This document shows, one piece after another, positions 26,024-33,499 of a stretch of DNA of 37,397 nucleotides. The notes under the pieces are model-generated. The model saw only the letters and a program-made list of their open reading frames with translations. It ran no database searches and was not told the DNA's origin. How positions within the stretch are numbered: position 1 is the stretch's first letter; the number at the start of each line of letters is the position of its first letter. Source of the DNA: Anaerocolumna sp. (lineage in GTDB: Bacteria; Bacillota; Clostridia; Lachnospirales; Lachnospiraceae); assembly GCA_029239455.1 (NCBI GenBank), contig JAQZAX010000004.1, positions 1 through 37,397 of the forward strand, written 5' to 3'. The position numbers were made by a program, and so were the translations under genes.

Positions 26024-26108
26024 GTGTCAGGCACCGTAAACAAAAAAAGAACGAACTGTGAACAAATGTTCACAGTTCGTTCTTTTTTTGTTTACAGTGC
26101 CTGACACC
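26023..26108. repeat. Long hairpin repeat overlapping the stop codons of gapN and the MerR gene
   Basis: An 86-base inverted repeat has arms of about 41 bp with one mismatch. The left base is GGTGTCAGGCACC (26023-26035), the right base is AGTGCCTGACACC (26096-26108), and the tip is around GAACAAATGTTC. Its stem contains matched A7/T7 tracts, so it can terminate from both sides between convergent genes. The first base is the last base of the gapN TAG. The right arm encodes the final residues (Cys-Gln-Ala-Leu) and TAA of the MerR gene. Confidence 0.95.
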
Positions 26109-26859
26109 CGGTATAAACTAAGATAGCATCTCGTAGAAACTTTGCAGCTCCAGGCTGTTCTTTATCATAGTATGCGGTAAATCTTTCATCGTCAACATAC
26201 ATATGTGCAAGTACAGCATGTGCCTCTTTGGAATAGTCGGCCCAATAAAGACATATCCATCTTTTGTGCATATCAGCAACTTCCTGCGCCAGGTCACCTG
26301 ATGGATCGCCGGTTGCCATTGCAAGTTTAAGATTTTCTAAAATTGACTCGGCAAGATCGGTAGCTTCCTTATATTCATCCTGGGACATGTTCATCAGTTT
26401 TTGATTGGATTTATTAACAGCATTATTGCCGTATTTTTTACGGACCTCCTCACCATATTTTTGTTCATTTTCATTGACTAGATTTTTCTTGAATCCTTCA
26501 AATTTTTCTTTATCTGACATTATAATTCTCCCTTCTGTCATAGCAATTGTTTTCTCAACATTTGCAATTAATTGATTTAATTGTTCTCTTTTTTCTAGCA
26601 GTTTTTCATGATGGGCCTTTAAAGCAGTAGGTCCGTGAAATGAGGAGGAACTCATGATTTCATTAATATTATCAAGACTAACACCAAGTTCACGATAAAA
26701 TAAAATCTGCTGCAGCCGGTCTACTTCAGAGCGTCCGTATATTCTATAACCTGAAGAACTAATTCGGGCAGGCTTTAGAAGATTAATCTCATCATAATAC
26801 CTAAGTGTTCGCTCACTTATTCCTGCTAATTTACTTAATTTATGCACGGTATATTCCAT
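26092..26859 (-). CDS. MerR-family regulator with TipAS-type effector domain
   Basis: The 255-residue protein has an N-terminal MerR helix-turn-helix (YTVHKLSKLAGISERTLRYYDE), a coiled coil (about 75-120) and a TipAS antibiotic-recognition domain (about 125-250; EVADMHKRWICLYW, HAVLAHMYVDDERFTAYYD, AAKFLRDAILVYTG), as in TipA and Mta. The start at 26859 is chosen because AAGGAG lies 6 bases upstream. An in-frame ATG at 26895 falls within the -10 box and cannot be used. Divergent MATE transport gene next door is a likely target, with hydrophobic drugs as effectors. The C-terminal four codons come from the hairpin repeat. Confidence 0.9.
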   Translation of the reverse strand: MEYTVHKLSKLAGISERTLRYYDEINLLKPARISSSGYRIYGRSEVDRLQQILFYRELGVSLDNINEIMSSSSFHGPTALKAHHEKLLEKREQLNQLIANVEKTIAMTEGRIIMSDKEKFEGFKKNLVNENEQKYGEEVRKKYGNNAVNKSNQKLMNMSQDEYKEATDLAESILENLKLAMATGDPSGDLAQEVADMHKRWICLYWADYSKEAHAVLAHMYVDDERFTAYYDKEQPGAAKFLRDAILVYTGCQAL

Positions 26860-26890
26860 ATCTGACTCCTTTCTTTCCGGGTACATTACT

Positions 26891-26921
26891 ATCATAAACC
26901 TTTACGTAGCGTCAATGTCAA
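26891..26921 (-). promoter_or_regulatory. MerR-type promoter with 19-bp spacer
   Basis: On the minus strand TTGACA (26921-26916), a 19-base spacer TTGACGCTACGTAAAGGTT and TATGAT (26896-26891). The long spacer with a central TACGTA is typical of promoters that MerR proteins twist into activity, so autoregulation is likely. Confidence 0.85.
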
Positions 26922-26929
26922 GCATTTTA

Positions 26930-27026
26930 TGGTGTCAGGCACCATTACAAAATTCTTGCGAAATACTTACAAAATTCTTACGAGCACACTTATTTCGTAA
27001 AATTTTCGTAAAGATATCTAACACCA
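26930..27026. repeat. Decayed copy of the hairpin repeat between divergent promoters
   Basis: GGTGTCAGGCACC (26931-26943) is intact on the left. The right end keeps only ACACCA (27021-27026), and inner arms CGAAATA/TATTTCG (26959-26965, 26991-26997) and AAAATT/AATTTT still pair. It also holds a 17-bp direct repeat TTACAAAATTCTTRCGA at 26945 and 26967 (22-base period). It lies 9 bases upstream of the MerR -35 box and 15 bases upstream of the MATE -35 box. Confidence 0.75.
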
Positions 27027-27040
27027 ATTGTAAAAAATCA

Positions 27041-27069
27041 TTGATATTTTAATTTGAAAGGTTCATAAT
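27041..27069 (+). promoter_or_regulatory. Promoter of the MATE transporter gene
   Basis: TTGATA (27041-27046), a 17-base spacer and CATAAT (27064-27069), 46 bases ahead of the start codon. Its spacer is normal length, unlike the MerR gene's promoter. Confidence 0.65.
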
Positions 27070-27114
27070 GTTATTTACGACTAAAAAAAGAGTAGTAAAG
27101 AAAGGTTTTTGCAT

Positions 27115-28443
27115 ATGTTTTCGAAACAACAATTATACAAATTAATCGTTCCACTTATCATTGAGCAAATATTTGCGGTTACTGTGGGCATGGCGGATGT
27201 TATTATGGTAGCCAGAGTAGGAGAGGCAGCTGTATCGGGAGTTGCCCTTGTGGATACTCTTAATATATTACTTATTAATATATTCTCAGCCTTGGCGACT
27301 GGTGGTGCTGTAGTGGCTGCACAATATTTAGGGCAGAAGGATGAGAAGAATGCTTCTAAATCCGCAGGACAACTGCTATTATCTGCAGGTGCAATCGCCA
27401 TAGTAATTACCTTGATTTCCTTAGTGGGTAATAAAATTATCTTAAGGCAGATATATGGTTCTATTGATGCAAATGTAATGCAAGATGCCTCCCTCTATTT
27501 TTATTTTACAGCATTATCTTTTCCTTTCTTGGCTATATATAATTCAGGTGCGGCGTTGTTTCGTGCCATGGGAAATTCGAAGATTTCTATGATGGTATCC
27601 TTGATTATGAATATCATAAATGTGGTGGGAAATGCCATTATGATCTTTGGATTTCACGCAGGAGTTGAAGGCGTTGCAATACCTACCTTAATATCCAGAG
27701 TTGTGGCTGCTGTTACTATTATCGCTCTCCTACATAATAAAGAACTGCCAATTCATATTAAACATCTGCTCCATATTGGTTTTCATTGGATTATGATTAA
27801 GAGGATTCTTCGCATCGGAATTCCGAACAGTTTAGAAAATAGCATGTTTCAAGTTGGTAAAATCTTAGTTCAGGGACTAATTGCAAGTTATGGGACAGCT
27901 GCAATCTCAGCAAATGCTATCTCTAATAATATAGCATCCATTGGAAATATCCCGGGTGCGGCAATTGGTCTCTCCATGATTACTGTAGTTGGACAATGTG
28001 TCGGTGCAAATGACTATCACCAGGCAAAGCAATATACTATAAAGTTAATGCGCTTAAGTTACATCATAATGTTCTTCTTAAATGTATTAATTATATTTTT
28101 AGCAAAACCGATGATAGGACTATATGGACTATCTGAATTAACATCATCTACTGCATTACAAATAGTGATTTATCATAGTATTGCCTGTGTGATATTTTGG
28201 CCCGCCTCCTTTACATTACCAAGTGCACTTCGGGCTTCTAATGATGTAAAATATACCATGGTAACAGCCATAGCCTCCATGTGGCTTTGTAGAATCGGAT
28301 TAAGTTATGTGTTTGGAAGTTTATTGGGATTTGGAGTTGTCGGTGTTTGGTTTGCCATGTTTACAGACTGGATATTTCGAGGGATATCCTTTACCTGGAG
28401 ATTCTTTAGCGGGAAATGGAAACAGCATGGGTTTGGCTACTAG
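27115..28443 (+). CDS. MATE-family efflux transporter
   Basis: The 442-residue protein has about twelve membrane helices in two six-helix halves. MATE-like features include LIVPLIIEQIFAVTVGMADV at the start, GGAVVAAQYLGQ in the first half, GIPNSLENSMFQVGKILVQG at the start of the second, and IPGAAIGLSMITVVGQCVGA. It exports cationic drugs or metabolites driven by sodium or proton gradients. ATG 27115 is used with AAAGAAAGG 9 bases ahead; an in-frame TTG at 27109 is too close to that site. It is divergent from the TipAS-type MerR gene, suggesting shared drug-responsive control. Confidence 0.9.
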   Translation: MFSKQQLYKLIVPLIIEQIFAVTVGMADVIMVARVGEAAVSGVALVDTLNILLINIFSALATGGAVVAAQYLGQKDEKNASKSAGQLLLSAGAIAIVITLISLVGNKIILRQIYGSIDANVMQDASLYFYFTALSFPFLAIYNSGAALFRAMGNSKISMMVSLIMNIINVVGNAIMIFGFHAGVEGVAIPTLISRVVAAVTIIALLHNKELPIHIKHLLHIGFHWIMIKRILRIGIPNSLENSMFQVGKILVQGLIASYGTAAISANAISNNIASIGNIPGAAIGLSMITVVGQCVGANDYHQAKQYTIKLMRLSYIIMFFLNVLIIFLAKPMIGLYGLSELTSSTALQIVIYHSIACVIFWPASFTLPSALRASNDVKYTMVTAIASMWLCRIGLSYVFGSLLGFGVVGVWFAMFTDWIFRGISFTWRFFSGKWKQHGFGY

Positions 28444-28496
28444 TGGAGCCTTTAGCTGCTCCTGAAGAAATGGACATCAATGGAAACGTGAATAAA

Positions 28497-28560
28497 CAAA
28501 AAGGGCTATATGGTATACTAAGTGACTTCACTTAATAAATTCCATATAACCCTCTTTTTT
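28497..28560. terminator. Bidirectional terminator between MATE and pepF genes
   Basis: AAGGGCTATATGG (28501-28513) pairs with CCATATAACCCT (28542-28553) with one bulged or mismatched base. An inner AAGTGA/TCACTT hairpin sits within the loop. A-rich sequence on the left and a T run on the right let it work on both strands. Confidence 0.85.
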
Positions 28561-28591
28561 CGCAAATAATAATATATTCCGCTATTATCTT

Positions 28592-30349
28592 TTAAGCCTT
28601 GCTTAACTCAATGAACTGATCAATAGAATCAGATACTATCTTAAGACTTTGTCTCCAGAAATCCGGATTTGTTAAATCAATATCTGCCATTAATGCTACA
28701 TCTTCTGCAGATTTTACCGGAGTTGCATTTAAAAGTGCTCGGTATTTAGGAACGAAAGCTTCTCCTTCTTTTAGGTATTGTGCATACAAACCTTTGGCAA
28801 ATAATCCGCCAAAAGCATAAGGGAAGTTATAATAGCTTTCAAATTCACTGTAATAATGGCTCTTGCAAACCCACATATAAGGGTGCAGGCAGGAGTGATC
28901 AAGTCCATCACCATAAGCTTTTTTCTGTGCATTTAACATCATTTCCTCTAATTCTTCTGCAAACATAAACGTTTCTTTTCGTTTAGAAAATACTTCACTT
29001 TCAAATAAGAATCTAGAATAAATATCACATATAATCTGTGTTACATCTTGAAGACTACTTTCCAGTAAATCCATTTTCTCCTTACCTTCTGATTCAGCAA
29101 TAGCAGCATTCATGATTACTGTTTCATTAAAGGTGGAAGCAGTTTCAGCAACAGGCATTGAATATTCTACATTCAAAGGCAGGTGTTCCTGAATATTAAA
29201 TCCATGATATGCATGACCGAGTTCGTGGGCAAGTGTTACCACATCGCCTAAGGTTCCGTCAAAATTAGTCAGAATACGGCTCTGTTTAGCAAAGGGCAGG
29301 TTCTCACAGAATGCTCCACCTACTTTACCGGCATGGGGGAAAAAGTCAATCCATTCATTATCAAAGGCTTCTTCAACCATATCGGCTAAATCATCTGCAA
29401 ATCCACGGAAATGTTTTACCAAATACGCCTTTGCTTCTTCCGTAGTAAAGGTACGGGAACTTTCACCCATAGGAGCAAACAATTCATACCAGGGAAGTCC
29501 GTTTTTATGTCCAAGCATCTCAGCTTTTCGCTTAAGATAAGAATGAAACTTTGGCAAATACTCTTTAATTGCCGTAAACATGGCATCTAGAGTTTCCTGT
29601 TTCATCTTAGACTGGATTAATGTCATAGTGAGAGGAGACTCATGGCCTCTGAGTTCAGTAATGGTATTTACTTGGGATTTGATGTTATTTAAAGAAAATG
29701 CAACGGCATCCTTTATCTTATGATAAGATGCAAGTTCTGCCTCATAAGCTTCTTTACGAATGGTAACATCACTGCTGTAAGCTAAATTTCTAGCGGCAGA
29801 TAAAGGTATCTTTTCGCCTCTATAGTCTACTTCCAGTGTTGAAGTTAAATATTGTTGCATCATTGACCAAGCAGAACCAGCAGAAAGGTTTAATTTTGCA
29901 ATTACTTCTTCCACATCATCACTTAATGTGTATTCAGCTTCTTTCACCATTTCGAATAATAGGTATTCATAGCCTTTTACTTTTTCATTTTCAGCAATCA
30001 ACTGATCTAAATTCTCAATTTTAGCAACATATTTTTTGATTGTTGCATGTTCTTTCGATAATCTGCTGAGTAATTCTTCAATTCTGCCTAAAACAGAAGC
30101 AGTTTCACTATCAGCTGTGTTAGTTGCTTGTCTTAACTGGGTGTAAAAATTTAATTTACAGGATAAAACATAATAATCTTCTAATTGCGTAAGAATTTCA
30201 GGTAGTGCAATTTTAGGATCTTTCTTATCTAAGGTAGAAACATATTCCTTGATTGCAGCTATTCTTTCATTCAGTTTTTGAAGGTCTGATGTGAACTTTT
30301 CATCCTCAAAACCTTTGTACAATACATCCAGTGACCATTCTTTATTCAT
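28592..30349 (-). CDS. pepF: Oligoendopeptidase F (M3 family)
   Basis: The 585-residue cytoplasmic zinc peptidase carries the HELGH motif at 375-379 within TLAHELGHAYHG, and ETASTFNE downstream with the third ligand. The N-terminal helical half (WSLDVLYKGFEDEKF start, oligopeptidase F domain) and the length match the pepF/M3 clade. It degrades imported or internally released oligopeptides of roughly 7-17 residues. The ATG follows AGAGG. It is a single-gene unit on the minus strand with a terminator after it. Confidence 0.93.
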   Translation of the reverse strand: MNKEWSLDVLYKGFEDEKFTSDLQKLNERIAAIKEYVSTLDKKDPKIALPEILTQLEDYYVLSCKLNFYTQLRQATNTADSETASVLGRIEELLSRLSKEHATIKKYVAKIENLDQLIAENEKVKGYEYLLFEMVKEAEYTLSDDVEEVIAKLNLSAGSAWSMMQQYLTSTLEVDYRGEKIPLSAARNLAYSSDVTIRKEAYEAELASYHKIKDAVAFSLNNIKSQVNTITELRGHESPLTMTLIQSKMKQETLDAMFTAIKEYLPKFHSYLKRKAEMLGHKNGLPWYELFAPMGESSRTFTTEEAKAYLVKHFRGFADDLADMVEEAFDNEWIDFFPHAGKVGGAFCENLPFAKQSRILTNFDGTLGDVVTLAHELGHAYHGFNIQEHLPLNVEYSMPVAETASTFNETVIMNAAIAESEGKEKMDLLESSLQDVTQIICDIYSRFLFESEVFSKRKETFMFAEELEEMMLNAQKKAYGDGLDHSCLHPYMWVCKSHYYSEFESYYNFPYAFGGLFAKGLYAQYLKEGEAFVPKYRALLNATPVKSAEDVALMADIDLTNPDFWRQSLKIVSDSIDQFIELSKA

Positions 30350-30422
30350 AGTAACCTCTTTCTAAGGGATAGAGTTTAAATATGGTAAGAATTCTATTCC
30401 CTATTTATAAATAATATCCATA

Positions 30423-30440
30423 TATGTAAATATTTACATA
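30423..30440. promoter_or_regulatory. Perfect 18-bp palindrome upstream of pepF
   Basis: TATGTAAATATTTACATA is a perfect dyad lying about 75 bases upstream of the pepF start in the 242-base divergent gap. It looks like an operator for a dimeric regulator; I do not recognise the regulator. Confidence 0.6.
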
Positions 30441-30505
30441 CCCTAGTAGTATATCATATCATGGCGATTTCAACCACATTTTTTTTACAAATTTTATTAA
30501 ATATA

Positions 30506-30535
30506 TTTACAAATTTTATTAATTTCTATTATAAG
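30506..30535 (+). promoter_or_regulatory. Possible promoter of the M23 gene
   Basis: TTTACA (30506-30511), 18 bases, TATAAG (30530-30535). The -35 box lies in the second copy of a 17-bp direct repeat TTTACAAATTTTATTAA (30484-30500 and 30506-30522). The region is so AT-rich that chance matches are likely. Confidence 0.4.
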
Positions 30536-30591
30536 TAATAGGAGTAATTTTTATAACATAAAATAATATTAAGTTTGTAATCGAGGTGCTC

Positions 30592-31818
30592 ATGAAAATA
30601 AAGTTCAATATAAAAAAGGGGATTATGTGTGAGCTTGTATTAGTGATACTATTTGCTTCCTATTTTATTTACAGGAACGTAATGGTGGATTCCATAGATG
30701 CCTTCCTTCCTACAGCAGAAAAAGATTATATCAAATGGGTTGATTTTAATGTATCCTCTTCGGCGATGGAAGATGCTTATGTATATGATGTGGAATCCCA
30801 GACAGAAGAAGTTAAACTAAATTGGATTGAATTACTTGCTTATCTTGGTGCAAAATATGGAGGAGATTTTTCAAAATATAAAGAAAAAGACCTGAATGCG
30901 CTGGTGGAGAAGCTGAAAAGTCAGGAAGAAAACATCGGAACTCTGACGGAAGACATGAAATATTATGATTATTTTCTAGAAGCCTATACGGCTGTGCTTG
31001 GTGGCCTTGTGGGTGAATATGAGATTCAGGTTACAAGCGAGGAGAACCCAGAGGAGAAGGTTTGGGTTAAGAAATATGGGCTAAAGGCTTTTTTACCTAT
31101 AGCAAAATTTTTCCCTTATAGTGATTATGATGATTTTGGAGTATCTAGAACCTATGGCTATAAAAGAAGGCATCTTGGACATGACATGATGGGGCAGGTT
31201 GGAACCCCAATTATTGCAGTAGAATCTGGTTATGTTGAGGCCCTTGGATGGAATCAATATGGCGGCTGGAGGCTGGGAATCCGTAGTTTTGATGGTAAAC
31301 GTTATTATTACTATGCACATTTAAGAAAGAACTTTCCATATAATAAGTCTCTTGAAGTGGGAAGTGTCGTTCAGGCAGGCGATGTCATCGGCTACCTTGG
31401 CAGAACTGGCTATAGTAAAACAGAAAATACGAATAATATCAATACTTCACATTTACACTTTGGCATCCAGTTGATTTTCGATGAGTCCCAGAAAGAAGGC
31501 GTAAATGAAATCTGGATTGACTGCTATGACATTATCAGATTTCTTTACCGTAACCGTTCGGAGACAGCGAAGAATCTTGAAACAAAGGAATGGTACCGCA
31601 TCTATGAAATGAAAGATCCAGCTGTTGATGAATATCTGGAGAATAGGAAGAATAATCAGGGTCCTAATATAGATTCCAATCACAATACGGATGGAGTTGA
31701 GGGTGATTACGAAAATAATATTAATACTGATTCGGAAAATGATATTAAGAACCAGCAGCAAGACGGGAGTACAGAACCTAACGGGGAAAATGAAAATCAG
31801 GGCGAACCCATTGATTAA
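30592..31818 (+). CDS. Membrane-anchored M23 (LytM-type) metallopeptidase
   Basis: From the ATG at 30592 (GAGG 5 bases ahead; GTG 30586 is also in frame) this is 408 residues. An N-terminal membrane helix (about 9-27) anchors the protein outside the cell. A helical spacer follows, then an M23 domain with zinc ligands H194 and D198 (HLGHDMM) and the HLH pair H287/H289 (SHLHFG); all catalytic residues are present. The last 55 residues are a low-complexity Asn/Asp/Glu/Gln tail. It probably cuts peptidoglycan cross-bridges or stem peptides. The domain's complete ligand set argues for activity rather than an EnvC-like regulator. Confidence 0.88.
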   Translation: MKIKFNIKKGIMCELVLVILFASYFIYRNVMVDSIDAFLPTAEKDYIKWVDFNVSSSAMEDAYVYDVESQTEEVKLNWIELLAYLGAKYGGDFSKYKEKDLNALVEKLKSQEENIGTLTEDMKYYDYFLEAYTAVLGGLVGEYEIQVTSEENPEEKVWVKKYGLKAFLPIAKFFPYSDYDDFGVSRTYGYKRRHLGHDMMGQVGTPIIAVESGYVEALGWNQYGGWRLGIRSFDGKRYYYYAHLRKNFPYNKSLEVGSVVQAGDVIGYLGRTGYSKTENTNNINTSHLHFGIQLIFDESQKEGVNEIWIDCYDIIRFLYRNRSETAKNLETKEWYRIYEMKDPAVDEYLENRKNNQGPNIDSNHNTDGVEGDYENNINTDSENDIKNQQQDGSTEPNGENENQGEPID

Positions 31819-32143
31819 TAAAAATTACAAACCACAGGTTAGAGTTGAAATTGATATGGAAGAAGAAAAAAGAGCTCAAAGGAGTGTTGATGAAGGTCAT
31901 TCTCCTTGGCGATTGGATCCTGCTTTTGTAGCCCAGGTATTTGCAAGCCTGCTCATTCATCCGGAAGGCATTCAAGGAGATTATCCCATTCCATATGAAG
32001 ACATTACAATCACCGAACATAGCAGTGCAGATGCTATTGCTGGAATTGCTACCAAAGATTCACCAGCGACCCGTGTATATTTAAAACGTTTGGTTCGACA
32101 GGATACTACAGGAATCTGGACGGTTGTAGGGTATGATAAATAG
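31811..32143 (+). CDS. Small conserved protein of unknown function, coupled to the M23 gene
   Basis: The best start is TTG at 31811, giving 110 residues and overlapping the M23 stop by 8 bp. An ATG at 31856 would give 95 residues; neither has a strong ribosome binding site, so coupling is likely. The frame reads open further upstream, but that part is the M23 tail in another frame. The protein is acidic at the N-terminus, then has a compact alpha/beta-looking domain (SPWRLDPAFVAQVFASLLI, VYLKRLVRQDTTGIWTVVGY). I recall similar stand-alone proteins in clostridia without known function. No signal peptide or membrane segment is visible. Confidence 0.7.
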   Translation: MINKNYKPQVRVEIDMEEEKRAQRSVDEGHSPWRLDPAFVAQVFASLLIHPEGIQGDYPIPYEDITITEHSSADAIAGIATKDSPATRVYLKRLVRQDTTGIWTVVGYDK

Positions 32144-32257
32144 AATCATAAACAACAGGATACCTTAAGAATTGAGTATTCTCTGATTAAGCTATGACAT
32201 ATGGCTAATTGAATATTGATGATAGTATATATAACTTAGTAAAACAGTCGGATGAAA

Positions 32258-32373
32258 GAGTGAGATGAAAGAGTGAGATAAAAGAGTGAGATAAAAGAGT
32301 GAGATAAAAGAGTGAGATAAAAGAGTGAAATAAAAGAGTGAAATAAAAGAGTGGAATAAAAGAATGGAATAAA
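32258..32373. repeat. 13-bp tandem repeat, about nine copies
   Basis: Units of GAGTGAGATAAAA begin at 32258, 32271, 32284, 32297, 32310, 32323, 32336, 32349 and 32362, drifting to GAGTGAAATAAAA and GAATGGAATAAA at the right end. A partial GATGAAA precedes the first. The array lies in the 541-base gap between the small M23-linked gene and the DUF2087 gene. Confidence 0.95.
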
Positions 32374-32394
32374 GAGAAATGCTTTATCACTACA

Positions 32395-32433
32395 TAAGCT
32401 GGTGACTTCCGTTAAGCGGATAGCGCCGGCTTA
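32395..32433 (+). terminator. Imperfect GC-richer hairpin, possible terminator
   Basis: TAAGCTGGTG (32395 on) pairs with the CGCCGGCTTA end (to 32433) through G-U wobbles, plus TCCG/CGGA nearer the loop, followed by TTAAGTTTTTG. It is the only GC-rich patch in the gap and follows the 13-bp array. Confidence 0.45.
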
Positions 32434-32474
32434 TTAAGTTTTTGAGCATATTTATTCGACTATCCCTTGTTAAT

Positions 32475-32544
32475 AATCTTAAGTAATTAATCTTAGATAA
32501 TTAATCTTAGGTAATTAAACTCAAGTAATTAAACTTTAAATATT
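32475..32544. repeat. 14-bp degenerate tandem repeat, four to five copies
   Basis: Units AATCTTAAGTAATT, AATCTTAGATAATT, AATCTTAGGTAATT, AAACTCAAGTAATT and a weak fifth start at 32475, 32489, 32503, 32517 and 32531. The unit differs from the 13-bp array 100 bases away. Confidence 0.85.
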
Positions 32545-32598
32545 GCAGTATTATATAACTTTATATATAAACAAATTATAAAAATGTTTATATATACA

Positions 32599-32633
32599 TA
32601 GACATATTTTATTAAATATGGTAATATACCATA
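32599..32633 (+). promoter_or_regulatory. Promoter of the DUF2087 gene with palindrome over the -10 box
   Basis: TAGACA (32599-32604), 17 bases, TAATAT (32622-32627). The palindrome TATGGTA-ATA-TACCATA (32617-32633) covers the -10 box, a position suited to repression, possibly by the regulator encoded downstream. Confidence 0.55.
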
Positions 32634-32684
32634 GAAAAATACAAATAGAGAAATACAAATGTAGAATTAGTAGGAGGCATTTCT

Positions 32685-33449
32685 ATGGAACAGAAAGAAT
32701 ACTTATGGAACAATACAGTGGAAGAAATTATGGGTGGCTACATTGAGAACCAAGAAGGATATGCCTGTATTTTTTGTGGCGTAGGATATAAGAAAGGCAG
32801 AATATATAAAATTGGCGAAGAATTATTTGATTCCTATGGAGCCATTAAAAACCATATAGGGAATACCCATGGGAATACTGCCCACTATTTACTGGCGCAG
32901 GAACCGTTGTTAGTTGGAATATCGGATGTTCAGCAGCAAATATTAAGGCTAATGTCTGAGGGAAGAGACGATAAGAGTATTGCCACAGAAGTAGGCATCG
33001 CCCAGTCAACGGTAAGAAATCACAGATTTAAATTGAGGGAAAAAGAAAAGCAGGCGAAACTATATCTTGCGTTAATGCAATCCTTAGAAGAAAAGACAAA
33101 CAGAGCAATTCATGAGACAGATAACGGTTTGATTGAAGACATCCACCAGTCAGCTACCATGATTGATGATCGTTATAACATTACGGATGCAGACCGTAAA
33201 AAGACAATAAGTACTTACATGGACGAAAATGGTGCAATAAAGCAGTTCCCATCAAAGGAAAAGAAAAAAATCATACTGCTAGGCGAAGTAATGAAAAACT
33301 TTGTACGAAATCGGGAATATAACGAAAATGAAGTCAATAGAATCTTAAAGCGCATCTATGAAGATTTTTCAACCCTGCGAAGAGCACTGATTGAATACGG
33401 ATTTTTAGACCGTTCTGATGATTGCAGCATTTATAGGGTGAAAGAGTAA
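32685..33449 (+). CDS. Zinc-finger / HTH / DUF2087 transcriptional regulator
   Basis: The 254-residue protein has three parts. An N-terminal zinc-finger-like unit has C28 and C31 (CIFC) and H57 and H62 (HIGNTH). A LuxR-type helix-turn-helix follows (about 83-120; QQQILRLMSEGRDDKSIATE, then AQSTVRNHRFKLRE). The C-terminal DUF2087 domain (about 180-254; IKQFPSKEKKKIILL, RRALIEYGFLDRSDDCSIYR) ends the protein. Proteins of this make-up are predicted regulators in clostridia with no known target. AGGAGG lies just before ATG 32685. The gene stands alone, with tandem arrays on both sides. Confidence 0.85.
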   Translation: MEQKEYLWNNTVEEIMGGYIENQEGYACIFCGVGYKKGRIYKIGEELFDSYGAIKNHIGNTHGNTAHYLLAQEPLLVGISDVQQQILRLMSEGRDDKSIATEVGIAQSTVRNHRFKLREKEKQAKLYLALMQSLEEKTNRAIHETDNGLIEDIHQSATMIDDRYNITDADRKKTISTYMDENGAIKQFPSKEKKKIILLGEVMKNFVRNREYNENEVNRILKRIYEDFSTLRRALIEYGFLDRSDDCSIYRVKE

Positions 33450-33499
33450 GAGTGTAAAAAAGTAAAGTAGAAAAAAGAAATAAAAATAGTAAAACAAAA

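Noticed and set aside
32205-32390. Minus-strand frame over the 13-bp array
   Set aside because: Low-complexity peptide produced by the repeats; no homology-like features and no start signals.
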